DNA of 64,000 nucleotides, taken from NCBI RefSeq assembly GCF_900105205.1, contig NZ_FNSQ01000005.1, positions 372,001-436,000 of the forward strand. Reading direction: 5' to 3'. This DNA comes from Microbacterium hydrocarbonoxydans. GTDB taxonomy: Bacteria; Actinomycetota; Actinomycetes; Actinomycetales; Microbacteriaceae. Made by a program: the position numbers and the translations under genes. The notes under the pieces are model-generated. The model did no database searches. It saw only the letters and a program-made list of their open reading frames with translations, and was not told where the DNA came from. The first letter of the stretch is position 1; each line of letters begins with the position of its first letter. This document shows, one piece after another, positions 53,643 to 62,287 of the stretch.

Positions 53643-54293
53643 ATGTCTGCCCCTGCTCGCGCGTTCACCGCGCGCCACGTACAACTGCTGCGCGCGCTCT
53701 TCGCCGCGGCCGCGGCTGTGATGATCACCTTCTCACCCGATCACTCGGCGGCCGTCGGGCTCTCGGTGTTCAGCGGCTTCGTCCTGACCACCGCGCTCGT
53801 GTTGATCCTCGCCGCGTGGCTCGTCTTTCCGGCAGGACAGCGCTGGCCCTCCGTGGTCCTCGCCCTGGTGGGCTTCGTCGCGGGCATGGCAGCCGGTGTC
53901 CCAGCTTGGCGCACGGATGATGTCTTCTTCGTCGTGGTGACCGCGTGGGCCGCCGCGACCGGGACGGTCGAACTCGTCGTCGGACTGCGCGCACGCCGCG
54001 CGGGCGATCCGGCAGCCAGGGACTCCATCACCCTCGGAGCCTTCGGCTTGCTGCTCGCGGTGCTGCTGCTCGCGATCCCCGCCGGATTCGTTCAGCCGTA
54101 TGCGATCGACGGTGCCGGGGAGTTCGAACTCACCGGCATCATCCTGGGCGTGGGGATGTTCGGGGGCTACGCCGCGATCGTCGCCGTCTTCCTCGCCATC
54201 GCCGGCCTGACGCCGCAGAGAGCGGATGCGGTGGCCACCGCCCCGGCATCCGGCAACGACCCGGCTCCTGCCGGGCATGGAGGAGAGCGATGA
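53643..54293 (+). CDS. Integral membrane protein, hypothetical (HdeD/DUF308-like)
   Basis: A 216-residue protein with six hydrophobic segments, from 'LLRALFAAAAAVMITFSPDH' to 'LTGIILGVGMFGGYAAIVAV'. The hairpin layout resembles DUF308/HdeD-type membrane proteins, though family membership is unsure. The C-terminus is Pro/Ala-rich and cytoplasmic. Its stop overlaps the next small membrane gene (ATGA), so the two are a coupled pair of unknown role. Confidence 0.7.
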   Translation: MSAPARAFTARHVQLLRALFAAAAAVMITFSPDHSAAVGLSVFSGFVLTTALVLILAAWLVFPAGQRWPSVVLALVGFVAGMAAGVPAWRTDDVFFVVVTAWAAATGTVELVVGLRARRAGDPAARDSITLGAFGLLLAVLLLAIPAGFVQPYAIDGAGEFELTGIILGVGMFGGYAAIVAVFLAIAGLTPQRADAVATAPASGNDPAPAGHGGER

Positions 54294-54655
54294 GCGACGA
54301 GAAGCCGACCCGACGCGACATCCTGCGCCCCCTGCACCTGCTGGCGATCGCCTTGGCGTGCGGCATCTTCGCCGCAGTCGTGACGCTCGTGTCGACGGGC
54401 GCCTTCACTGCTCGCGTCAACTCGGCGATCGCGAACGGGACCTACGAGGGCCTGACCCCGATCGCTCTCGGGCTCGTCGTCGGCGGCGGTGCGTTCATCG
54501 TCACGCTGCTCTTCCTCGCGATGCTCATCCTCGTCGTCGACCCCGCTGAGGTCACCAAGACGGTCGATCGTCCCGTGCTGTACGACCGGGATGCCTCCGA
54601 CGGCGCGGGCGACACCGACAGCACCGACGAGACCGGTCGCGACGCGTCCTCCTGA
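54290..54655 (+). CDS. Small two-helix membrane protein, hypothetical
   Basis: A 121-residue protein translated from an ATGA overlap after GGAGGAGAG. Two membrane helices at about 14-40 ('LHLLAIALACGIFAAVVTLV') and 55-82 are followed by an acidic tail with a Ser/Thr/Asp-rich end ('DRDASDGAGDTDSTDETGRD'). Not recognised; probably works with the membrane protein encoded just upstream. Confidence 0.75.
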   Translation: MSDEKPTRRDILRPLHLLAIALACGIFAAVVTLVSTGAFTARVNSAIANGTYEGLTPIALGLVVGGGAFIVTLLFLAMLILVVDPAEVTKTVDRPVLYDRDASDGAGDTDSTDETGRDASS

Positions 54656-54721
54656 TCGCGGGTTCGTCGGCTTCCGGCATCCGTTCGGAATAGTCCCGGC
54701 CGTGTGCGGCTTGTCCCTGTA

Positions 54722-56154
54722 GTGACTGCCTCGATCGACCGCGCCTCCATCGGACTCCGGTCGGAGCGCGGGCCGGTGCTCGGCGCCCTGATGCTGGCGA
54801 CCGGTCTGATCGCGATCGATGCGACGATCCTGGCGACGGCGGTGCCCAGCATCGTCCGCGACCTCGGCAGCTACCAGCAGTTCCCGTGGCTGTTCTCGGT
54901 GTATCTGCTCGCCCAGGCGGTGAGCGTGCCGATCTACTCGCGCTTCGCCGACACCGTCGGGCGCAAGCCGATCATCCTGCTCGGGATCGCCCTGTTCCTC
55001 CTCGGCTCGGTGCTGTCCGGCTTCGCCTGGAGCATGACGGCTCTGATCGTCTTCCGCATCGTGCAGGGGCTCGGCGCCGGTGCGGTGGCCCCCATGTCGA
55101 TGACGATCGTCGGCGATATCTACACGGTCGCCGAGCGAGCGAAGGTGCAGGGCTACATCGCCTCGGTGTGGGCCATCTCGTCGGTGGTCGGACCCGCACT
55201 CGGGGGATCTTCGCCCAGCTCGACGCCTGGCGGTGGATCTTCTGGGTCAACATCCCCCTGTGCCTGGTGGCGGCATGGATGCTGCTGCGGCGCTACCACG
55301 AGCAGAAGCAGACGCAGCGGCACCGTATCGACTACGCCGGAGCCGTGCTGCTCACGATCGGGCTCACCGGACTCATCCTCGGGATGCTCGAGGGCGGCAA
55401 CGCCTGGGACTGGATCTCCGTGCCGAGCGCCGTCTGCTTCGGCCTCGGCGCTGCGGCCCTCGTCGCCTTCGGCGTCGTCGAGCGGCGCGCCGCCGAGCCA
55501 ATCGTCGACCTCCGCCTCGCGGCGCGCCCGTTGATCCTGACCACGACGATCGTCTCGCTGGGCATCGGCGCGCTCATGACTGGCGTGACGAGCTTCGCCC
55601 CCGCCTACCTCGAGGGCTCGATCGGCATCGCGCCGCTGCTGTCGGGGCTGGCGGTCGCTGCGTTGACGCTCGGGTGGCCGCTCGCAGCGGCGAACGCGGG
55701 GCGGCTGTATCTGCGGATCGGGTTCCGACGCACCGCGCTGACCGGGATGTCGATCACGGCCGTCGCGACCATCGCCCTCGCCGTCGTGTCGCCGTGGCCG
55801 AACCCCTTCGTGATCGCGGGCGTCGCCTTCGTCCTCGGCTTCGGCCTCGGCTGGAGCGCGGCTCCCACCCTCATCGCGGCCCAGGCGTCGGTCGGCTGGG
55901 GTGAGCGGGGCGCTGTCACCGGCATGAACGCCTTCGCCCGGTCCGCCGGCAGCGCGCTCGGGGTGGCGGTGTTCGGGGCGATCTCGAACTCGGTCATCGC
56001 GCAGGGCGCGGGGCCCGACGACCCGGCGACCATCATCTCGGCATCCGTCTGGGTGTTCATCGGCGCTGCCGTGGTGGCGGTGCTGACCCTGCTCGCCGCA
56101 GCTTTCATGCCGCGAGATTCCGCAGGCGCGCTCTCCGGCGAGCCGCGGGCCTAG
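54722..56154 (+). pseudogene. MFS (DHA2/EmrB-type) exporter, frameshifted
   Basis: The N-terminal part (to about 55200) reads a DHA2-type 14-helix exporter ('IDATILATAVPSIVRDLGSY', 'RFADTVGRKPIILLGIALFL'). At the homopolymer 55202-55206 (GGGGG) the frame is lost, and the other frame resumes exactly where homology predicts ('GIFAQLDAWRWIFWVNIPLC') and runs to 56154. One G is missing: six would restore 'GPALGGIFAQ'. Everything else looks intact, so this is either a very recent inactivation or a sequencing error in a G-run. GTG 54722 is the likeliest start. The gene is followed by a repeat patch. Confidence 0.85.
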
Positions 56155-56240
56155 TCCCTCGCGGAGCGCGTCGAGTCTCGCGCTCCGCCGCTCCCCTCCG
56201 GTGCGGGGTCAATTTCGCATCGGAGTCGTCGGTTTGGAAT

Positions 56241-56330
56241 GCACTTTTGGCCCCGCAGTGCGCGGGCGGCGCGCTTTTGGCCCCGCAGCGCACGGGCGGC
56301 GCGCTTTTGGCCCCGCAGCGCACGGCGCGC
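56241..56330. repeat. Three 30-base tandem repeats downstream of purB
   Basis: Units at 56241-56270, 56271-56300 and 56301-56330 read GCGCTTTTGGCCCCGCAGCG followed by CACGGGCGGC, with 1-4 differences; the third is altered at its end. The TTTTGGCCCCGC core is identical in all three. The patch lies in the 231-base gap between the MFS stop and the purB stop and has no gene. The minus-strand frame would encode a 10-residue repeat but lacks gene context. Confidence 0.8.
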
Positions 56331-56385
56331 GGGCAGGCGCGTCCGCGACGCCGCAGCCAGCAACGCCGCGAGCCGGCCCGGAAGA

Positions 56386-57768
56386 CTACTTCGCGAGCTG
56401 CTCCGCGATGCCCGTGTAGCTCGCGGGGGTCAGCGCGAGCAGACGCTGCTTCGCCGCATCCCCGATCTCGAGCCCCTCGACGAACGCGGCGAGGTCAGCT
56501 GCGCCCACCCGGTGTCCGCGCGTGAGCTCCTTGAGGAGCGCGTAGGGGTCGGTGATCGACGAGCGGCCGGCCACCACCTCGGCCCGGATGACGGTCTGGA
56601 TGGCCTCGGCGAGCACCTCCCAGTTGACGTCGAGATCGGCGAGCAGCACGTCGCGGGACAGCGAGATCGCTCCCAGGCCGCGCCGCAGGTTGTCGATCGC
56701 GAGCAGCGAGTGGCCGAAGGCGACGCCGATGTTGCGCTGCGTCGTCGAGTCTGTCAGGTCGCGCTGCAGGCGGCTGGTGACCAGCGTCTGCCCGAGCGAG
56801 GCGAGCAGTGCGCCGGAGATCTCGAGGTTCGCCTCGGCGTTCTCGAAGCGGATCGGGTTGATCTTGTGCGGCATGGTCGACGAGCCCGTCGCGCCGGCCA
56901 CGGGGATCTGCGCGAAGTATCCGAGCGAGATGTACGTCCAGATGTCGGTGGCGAGGTTGTGCAGGATGCCGCCGGCGTGACGCACGCGGTCGTACAGCTC
57001 GACCTGCCAGTCGTGCGACTCGATCTGCGTGGTCAGCAGGTTGAAGCCGAGGCCGAGGCCCTCGATGTACTCACGGGAGATCGTCGGCCAGTCGGCGTCG
57101 GGGTCGGCCGAGAGGTGCGCCGACCAGGTGCCGGTCGCGCCCGAGAACTTGGCGAGGTAGTCGGATGCCGCGATCTGCGAGCGGACGCGCTCGAGGCGCC
57201 ATGCGAAGACCGCGAGCTCCTTGCCCATGGTCGACGGGGTGGCGGGCTGTCCGTGGGTGCGGGAGAGCATCGCGGCGTCGGCGTGCTCCGCGGCGAGCTC
57301 GCGCAGCTTGGCGATGACGACGTCGAGAGCCGGGAGCCAGACCTCCTCGACCGCGCGCTTCACGGTCAGGGCGTACGAGGCGGAGTTGATGTCCTCGCTG
57401 GTGCAGGCGAAGTGCGTGAGTTCGGCGATCGCGTCCAGACCGAGGGAGGACAGACGGTCGCGCACCAGGTACTCGATCGCCTTCACGTCGTGCTGGGTGA
57501 CGGCTTCCTTCTCGGCGAGCCAGTCGATCTCGGCCTGTCCGAAGTCGCGGTAGAGGGAGCGCAGGCGCTCCTTGTCGTCATCCGACAGCGGGCTGGTCTC
57601 GAACAGCGACCGGTCGGTGAGGGCGATCAGCCATTCGACCTCGACCTCGACCCTGGCGCGGTTCAGGCCGGCCTCGGAGAGGAAGTCGGCGAGGCCCGTG
57701 ACGGCGCCGCGATAGCGACCGTCGAGAGGGCTGAGGGGCTGCGGCGGGAGCGAAGGCTGGAAAGTCAG
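56386..57768 (-). CDS. purB: Adenylosuccinate lyase, apparently starting at CTG
   Basis: A 460-residue enzyme with two steps in purine synthesis (SAICAR and adenylosuccinate cleavage). The usual N-terminus 'PLSPLDGRYRGAVTGL' can be read, but between the in-frame region upstream and residue 95 there is no ATG, GTG or TTG. AGGAGG (57780-57775) lies 6 bases before CTG 57768, and that CTG overlaps the phosphatase stop as CTGA. A CTG start is therefore by far the best fit; starting at the internal GTG 57486 would remove the conserved first 94 residues. Catalytic blocks: 'TSEDINSASYAL', 'SRTHGQPATPSTMGKEL' and the flexible loop 'GSSTMPHKINPIRFENAEAN'. Confidence 0.93.
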   Translation of the reverse strand: MTFQPSLPPQPLSPLDGRYRGAVTGLADFLSEAGLNRARVEVEVEWLIALTDRSLFETSPLSDDDKERLRSLYRDFGQAEIDWLAEKEAVTQHDVKAIEYLVRDRLSSLGLDAIAELTHFACTSEDINSASYALTVKRAVEEVWLPALDVVIAKLRELAAEHADAAMLSRTHGQPATPSTMGKELAVFAWRLERVRSQIAASDYLAKFSGATGTWSAHLSADPDADWPTISREYIEGLGLGFNLLTTQIESHDWQVELYDRVRHAGGILHNLATDIWTYISLGYFAQIPVAGATGSSTMPHKINPIRFENAEANLEISGALLASLGQTLVTSRLQRDLTDSTTQRNIGVAFGHSLLAIDNLRRGLGAISLSRDVLLADLDVNWEVLAEAIQTVIRAEVVAGRSSITDPYALLKELTRGHRVGAADLAAFVEGLEIGDAAKQRLLALTPASYTGIAEQLAK

Positions 57769-58304
57769 GGGAGTCCTCCTGATCGGGCCCCAGGGCGGCG
57801 GGGCGTGCGGGGCTGGCGAAGAGCCGGCTCGAGCTGGCGGAAAAGCCCGCGAGTCGCCGTCTCAATCATACCGAGCACCGAATCGAACATCTCGGCGCCG
57901 GCGTAGTACGGGTCGGGGACGTCCTGGCTCGCGGCATCGGGGTCGAAGGCGAGCAGCAGGGTGACCTTGCCCTCCTCGTCCTCGTTGCCCGCCCACTCGC
58001 GCAGGATGCGCTCGTGCGTGCGGTCGAGGGCCACGACCAGGTCGTTCTCGGCGAAGGATCCGAAGGTGAACTGCTTGGCACGGTGCTGGGAGCCGTCGTA
58101 CCCGCGCCGGGCGAGGGAGTCGAGCGTGCGGTGATCGGCGCGCTCGCCGAGATGCCAGTCGCCGGTGCCGGCGCTGCGCGAGATGATGCGCGACCCCAGT
58201 CCCTGCCGTTCGGCGAGATCGCGGAAGACGACCTCCGCCATCGGAGAGCGGCAGATGTTCCCCGTGCACACGAAGATCACGCGGAAGGGATCCGGGGATG
58301 TCAC
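57765..58304 (-). CDS. Low-molecular-weight protein tyrosine phosphatase
   Basis: A 179-residue LMW phosphatase. Start GTG 58304 gives 'MTSPDPFRVIFVCTGNICRS'; the P-loop 'CTGNICRS' holds the nucleophile Cys and Arg. 'DPYYAGAEMFDSVLGMIETA' carries the general-acid Asp (DPY). Dephosphorylates tyrosine-phosphorylated proteins, or may act in envelope polysaccharide control. It is the first gene of a two-gene unit; its stop overlaps the purB CTG start. Confidence 0.93.
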   Translation of the reverse strand: MTSPDPFRVIFVCTGNICRSPMAEVVFRDLAERQGLGSRIISRSAGTGDWHLGERADHRTLDSLARRGYDGSQHRAKQFTFGSFAENDLVVALDRTHERILREWAGNEDEEGKVTLLLAFDPDAASQDVPDPYYAGAEMFDSVLGMIETATRGLFRQLEPALRQPRTPRRPGARSGGLP

Positions 58305-58472
58305 CGTCCTATTCTGCCGGTCGAGGACGGATCGCGCGACGCCCGCGTGCTGCGCGACGGCGGCGACCGTCTCTTTCTGCACGGATGACGGTGGCGACGG
58401 GCTGCTCACGATCCCTGCGATCGCGGGCCTTTTCGGCCTCCGCAGGCGGCACGGATCGCGGATGCTGAGCGC

Positions 58473-58736
58473 ATGTACTCCATTGCACTCCCACAGACCG
58501 GCTCCGCCGACGGCGCGTGGGCGAAAGCCCAGGCCGTCGCCGCGCTCGGCACCGCTGTCGATGCGCTCGACGATGTCGGCGCGTCGCTCGCCGTCCTCGC
58601 CTCCGACACCGACTGGCATTCCGACGGAGTGCGCGCGATGCAGGAGTCACTCGATGACCTGCGCGTGCGGACCCGTGTCGAGGTCTCCGAGACGCGTAGC
58701 CGGGAATTCGAGGCAGAGGGAGCGGACTTCTCGTGA
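58473..58736 (+). CDS. Small helical WXG100-like partner protein
   Basis: An 87-residue, nearly all-helical protein with an acidic C-terminus ('LDDLRVRTRVEVSETRSREF'). A single Trp at about residue 50 ('SDTDWHSDGVRAMQ') lies between two helices, the WXG100 geometry, although the exact W-x-G is not present. Its stop overlaps the start of the lipase-like gene by 4 bases (GTGA). By position it is a candidate chaperone or co-secreted partner. No ESX secretion genes are in the window. Confidence 0.6.
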   Translation: MYSIALPQTGSADGAWAKAQAVAALGTAVDALDDVGASLAVLASDTDWHSDGVRAMQESLDDLRVRTRVEVSETRSREFEAEGADFS

Positions 58737-60010
58737 CAGGGCTGACCATCGACCACGGCGGGGCCATCGCGGTCGACCCCGACGCACTCCGAGACGTCGC
58801 TCGTCGAATCGAGGGCGTCGCCTCGCGCTACGACGACGCGCGCTCCGCGCTCCTGCGCGCCCAACGGGTCATCCTCGACACCCCGGGCTTCAGCGCCCAG
58901 GTCGACACGGTCGAGCTGTGGTCGTCGGGGCAACGCCTGGCCCGCCTCCATTCGGATTGCCAGGACACCGCCACCTCCGCGCTCCTCATGGCCGATACCT
59001 ACGAGTACGTCGAGCTGCGGGCCGAGGCCGAGATGCTGTCGCTCACCGACCCGAGCACGGCGCAGCGACTCATGCGAAGTGCCGATCGGCTGGCGGCATC
59101 CGATGATCGCATCGCCGGTCTGGCCGAGGAGCTCGAAACCCAGTGGCGGGCGGAGCGGTTCGAAGGGCTGATCGGCAACATCGTGACGCCCGATATCTAC
59201 GATGATGCGTTCCGAATCGCAGCACTGGTGGGCATCACCTCGGGTTTCGGCAAGGTACACCCCGGCGAGACGCTGAAGGGCACGACCGATCGCGTCTCGG
59301 TCACACCGGTGAAGACCTCGTCGCCCAGCGGTGCACCGTCGGGCATTGCGGGCGCTCTGAAACGTATGCCGGTCACCGCGGGGGCGCAGATCGCAGTCGA
59401 GAAGTACTCCTTCGCGGATGGCAGCACGAAGTACGTCGCCTATCTGAAAGGGACGCAGAGCGTCGGATGGAGCGGAAAGGAGCCGTGGGACAGCGAGTCC
59501 AACTTCGAGCTGTACACCGAGCATGACTCGGCGTCGTATCAGGCCACGCTCGAGGCTCTCGATGCGGCGGGAGCCCAGCCCGGTGACGAGGTCGACGTCG
59601 TCGCGCACTCGCAATCCGGGATGATCGCCGCGCACCTCGGGATGGAGAGCGTGTACGACGTGCAGATGCAGATCACCGCGGGCAGCCCTGTCGAACCCAC
59701 CCTCGACGATGACCAGACGATCATCCAACTCGTGCACACCGATGACCCGGTCCCTGGTTTCCGAGGCGGCGGATCGCCAGAGGGCACGGGATCGGCCGAC
59801 AGCATGGTCATCACGACCCAGGGCAACCCGCTCGACTCACCCGAGGACTGGCTTGTCGACGCGCACCACCTTGACACGTATATCGAGACTGCGGAGGAAG
59901 CTGATGCCTCGAGTGACCCTCGCGTCGACGCCGCGGGCGAGTTCTGGCGTGACCTCGACACGGCGGAGGTGATCGAGCGCACCGAGTACCAGGCGCAGCG
60001 GGTCGGATGA
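58733..60010 (+). CDS. Two-part protein: N-terminal helical domain plus C-terminal lipase-like alpha/beta hydrolase
   Basis: A 425-residue protein. Residues 1-140 are helical with coiled segments ('DVARRIEGVASRYDDARSAL', 'RLMRSADRLAASDDRIAGLA'), as in LXG/WXG-type effector N-termini. Residues about 200-400 are an alpha/beta hydrolase: nucleophile elbow 'VVAHSQSGMIAAH' (Ser about 293), acid in 'VHTDDPVPG' and likely His in 'DAHHLDTYIE'. No signal peptide. The GTG start overlaps the small helical gene, so the two are co-translated. A secreted lipase or esterase effector is plausible; immunity or secretion genes are not seen beside it. Confidence 0.7.
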   Translation: MTGLTIDHGGAIAVDPDALRDVARRIEGVASRYDDARSALLRAQRVILDTPGFSAQVDTVELWSSGQRLARLHSDCQDTATSALLMADTYEYVELRAEAEMLSLTDPSTAQRLMRSADRLAASDDRIAGLAEELETQWRAERFEGLIGNIVTPDIYDDAFRIAALVGITSGFGKVHPGETLKGTTDRVSVTPVKTSSPSGAPSGIAGALKRMPVTAGAQIAVEKYSFADGSTKYVAYLKGTQSVGWSGKEPWDSESNFELYTEHDSASYQATLEALDAAGAQPGDEVDVVAHSQSGMIAAHLGMESVYDVQMQITAGSPVEPTLDDDQTIIQLVHTDDPVPGFRGGGSPEGTGSADSMVITTQGNPLDSPEDWLVDAHHLDTYIETAEEADASSDPRVDAAGEFWRDLDTAEVIERTEYQAQRVG

Positions 60011-60033
60011 TCGCCCGCGGTCAGGCTGGACGC

Positions 60034-60438
60034 TCAATCGCGACGGGACCGCTTGCTCTGGGGGCGCAGGATGAAGCCGAAGACGCCGTTGATCAGCGAG
60101 ATGATGAGCGCAGCGAGCACTCCCCACCAGAAGCTGCCGACGGTCAGGCCCCAGCCGAAGCCGCTCGTGATCCAGGCGGTCAGCCAGAGCAGGAACCCGT
60201 TGATCACGAATCCGATGAGGCCGAGCGTGAGGATGTAGAGCGGGAAGGCGACGATCTTGACGACGGTGCCGATGATGGTGTTCACCAGGGCGAAGATCGC
60301 GGCGACCGCCAGCAGGGTCAGCACCAGCTGCAGCGTCTCGCCCGGCGCGAAGGCCTTGATCTGCACCTGCAGTGCGGGGATCAGCGTCACAACCCAGAGG
60401 GCGAACGCGTTGACGACGACTCGGATGATGAAGCGCAT
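60034..60438 (-). CDS. Four-helix holin-family membrane protein
   Basis: A 134-residue protein with four membrane helices ('VVVNAFALWVVTLIPALQVQ', 'AAIFALVNTIIGTVVKIVAF', 'YILTLGLIGFVINGFLLWLT', 'GSFWWGVLAALIISLINGVF') and a basic tail. The pattern is the 'phage holin family' (superfamily IV) protein that is chromosomal and common in actinobacteria, not evidence of a prophage. Start at ATG 60438. Role uncertain. Confidence 0.9.
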   Translation of the reverse strand: MRFIIRVVVNAFALWVVTLIPALQVQIKAFAPGETLQLVLTLLAVAAIFALVNTIIGTVVKIVAFPLYILTLGLIGFVINGFLLWLTAWITSGFGWGLTVGSFWWGVLAALIISLINGVFGFILRPQSKRSRRD

Positions 60439-60494
60439 AGTCCGATCAGTCTCCCATGCGAGTCACTCGATGTCAGTCGAGACTCCTGCGGTAG

Positions 60495-60857
60495 TCAACG
60501 GGTGTGCGCTCGGAGCGCCGCAGCGATTTCGTCGAGCGAAGTCTTGCTTTGTGCGGTGCTCAGCACCAGATCGAATGCCGCATCGAGACCCATGTCGACG
60601 AGGACGCCGTTCAGCTCGAGGAACGTCATGGTCATGATCCACGAGAACCTCTTGTTTCCATCGAAGAGGGGATGGTTCTGGCTCAGTGAGGACAGGAGCG
60701 AGGCTGCCTTCACCTCGATGGTGGGGTACGCCTCGACGCCGAACATCGAACTCGACGGACGAGCCAGCGCCGAAGAGAGAAGGCCGATGTCACGGATGTG
60801 GAGACCCAGATCCTCGAGGATCCCGACAGCCTGCGGGAGCTCGAGGTACCGGGTCAC
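60495..60857 (-). CDS. doc: Doc-type Fic toxin
   Basis: A 120-residue Fic/Doc protein. The core '[19 protein letters not shown]' gives H-P-L-F-D-G-N-K-R, the Doc version of the Fic motif, and '[20 protein letters not shown]' is the usual upstream segment. Doc phosphorylates EF-Tu to stop translation; that is established for the family, not shown here. The GTG start overlaps the antitoxin stop by 4 bases, completing a toxin-antitoxin operon. Confidence 0.92.
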   Translation of the reverse strand: MTRYLELPQAVGILEDLGLHIRDIGLLSSALARPSSSMFGVEAYPTIEVKAASLLSSLSQNHPLFDGNKRFSWIMTMTFLELNGVLVDMGLDAAFDLVLSTAQSKTSLDEIAAALRAHTR

Positions 60858-61060
60858 GCGTCTTCCAGCTTCTTGAGCAGCTCGGAGTACCGGTCTGCCA
60901 CCCCCCGCGCGATCGTCACGGCCTGCTCGGTCGTGACCTCTTCGCGAAGGAAGCGATCAGCGGCCTCGATCAGAAGGGCGTGCTTCGACGTGTGCCGCCG
61001 CTCGGCGAGCGCAGTGAGCTGCGCATCGAGTTCTTCCGGGAGTCGCACAGTCATCGCCAT
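60854..61060 (-). CDS. Antitoxin partner of Doc (ribbon-helix-helix type)
   Basis: A 68-residue protein starting '[20 protein letters not shown]', a ribbon-helix-helix (CopG/Arc-like) beginning, with a helical C-terminal tail ('[10 protein letters not shown]') that would cover the toxin. It precedes and overlaps doc. A palindrome, TACCAAAATGGTA, covers the start region at 61060-61072, a likely autoregulatory operator. Confidence 0.88.
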   Translation of the reverse strand: MAMTVRLPEELDAQLTALAERRHTSKHALLIEAADRFLREEVTTEQAVTIARGVADRYSELLKKLEDA

Positions 61061-61072
61061 ACCAAAATGGTA
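61060..61072. promoter_or_regulatory. Palindrome at the antitoxin start
   Basis: TACCA-AAA-TGGTA is a perfect inverted repeat of 5-base arms directly upstream of the antitoxin ATG, in a short AT-rich stretch. Antitoxins of this kind usually repress their own operon by binding such a site. hisC starts divergently 52 bases further right, so the region serves both. Confidence 0.45.
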
Positions 61073-61123
61073 CTACTCCACTCACTTCGTCGCCAGGATG
61101 CCGCGGAATCTAGACTCATCACT

Positions 61124-62191
61124 GTGACCGACCCGATCCTGCCGCGCATCCGCCCCGCCATCGCCGCCCTCGCGCCGTACCGCCAGGGGAAGCAGGCCGG
61201 CCCCGACGCCTACAAGCTGTCGAGCAACGAGAACCCGTTCGAGCCGCTCCCCTCGGTCGCGGCGGCCCTGCAGCACACCACGCCGATCAACCGCTACCCG
61301 GACGCGACCGCAGGCCGCCTGCGTGCCCGGCTCGGAGCGCGCTACGCCGTGGAACCCGATCAGGTGCACGTCGCCGCCGGCAGTGTGTCGATCCTGCACC
61401 AGCTCATCCTCGCCACCGCCTCCGTCGGCGACGAGGTCGTCTACGCCTGGCGCTCCTTCGAGGCCTACCCGAGCCTCCCGCTCGTCGCCGGCGCGACGGG
61501 CGTGCAGGTGCCGCTGACGGCGGACGCCCGCCACGACCTCGATGCCATGGCGGATGCCGTGACCGAGCGCACTCGCGCGGTCATCCTCTGCACCCCCAAC
61601 AACCCGACGGGGCCGATCATCACGAGCGACGAGTTCGCCACGTTCGTCGAGCGCGTCCCCACCGACGTGCTGATCATCCTCGACGAGGCCTACGCCGAGT
61701 TCGTCACCGCGCCCGGCGCCGTGGACGGACTCGCGGAACGGGTCTTCGAGCGGCATCCGAACGTCGTCGTGCTGCGCACGTTCTCGAAGGCCTACGGCCT
61801 GGCTGGACTTCGCATCGGCTATGCGATCGGGAACGAGAAAGTGCTGGATGCGGCGCGGACCACCGGCATCCCCCTGTCCGTCACCTCAGCGGCCGAGAAT
61901 GCCGCGATCGCCAGCCTCGACGCCGAGGCAGAACTGCTCGAGCGTGTCGCGGTCATCGTCGAGCGGCGCACCCGCCTGGTGCAGGGCCTGCGCGCGCAGG
62001 GCTGGGACGTGCCCGATTCGCAGGCCAACTTCATCTGGCTGCCCACCGGCGAGCGCACCGACGACGTCGCGGCAGCGTTCGTCGCGGCGGACCTCATCGT
62101 GCGCCCGTTCTCCGGCGACGGCATCCGCATCTCCGTCGGCGAGGAGGCAGCGGTCGACCGCGTTCTGGAGGTCGCCTCGACCCTGCGGTGA
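61124..62191 (+). CDS. hisC: Histidinol-phosphate (or aromatic) aminotransferase
   Basis: A 355-residue fold-type I PLP aminotransferase, HisC/Pat group. Start GTG 61124 gives '[20 protein letters not shown]'. Family blocks '[17 protein letters not shown]', '[20 protein letters not shown]', '[20 protein letters not shown]' and 'DEAYAEFV', then '[18 protein letters not shown]' with the PLP Lys, are all present. The short, non-operonic context (no other his genes here) fits the actinobacterial second copy (HisC2/Pat) that also uses aromatic keto acids. Confidence 0.9.
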   Translation: MTDPILPRIRPAIAALAPYRQGKQAGPDAYKLSSNENPFEPLPSVAAALQHTTPINRYPDATAGRLRARLGARYAVEPDQVHVAAGSVSILHQLILATASVGDEVVYAWRSFEAYPSLPLVAGATGVQVPLTADARHDLDAMADAVTERTRAVILCTPNNPTGPIITSDEFATFVERVPTDVLIILDEAYAEFVTAPGAVDGLAERVFERHPNVVVLRTFSKAYGLAGLRIGYAIGNEKVLDAARTTGIPLSVTSAAENAAIASLDAEAELLERVAVIVERRTRLVQGLRAQGWDVPDSQANFIWLPTGERTDDVAAAFVAADLIVRPFSGDGIRISVGEEAAVDRVLEVASTLR

Positions 62192-62287
62192 GCGCCGCGA
62201 TCCCGCCTGTTCTCCGGGTTCCCGGCAGTTACGAGGACGTCCTAGGTATGCGTGACCGGGCATGCGCGCGCGGGTAGCGTGGGGGTC

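Noticed and set aside
55202..55206. Programmed ribosomal frameshift in the MFS gene
   Set aside because: No slippery heptamer of the known type and no need for a second product; a missing G explains it more simply.
57486..57486. GTG at 57486 as the purB start
   Set aside because: It would delete about 94 conserved residues including the 'SPLDGRY' N-terminus and has no ribosome site.
60034..60438. Prophage remnant suggested by a holin-like protein
   Set aside because: The family is chromosomal and widespread in actinobacteria; no endolysin, capsid, integrase or attachment repeats are near.
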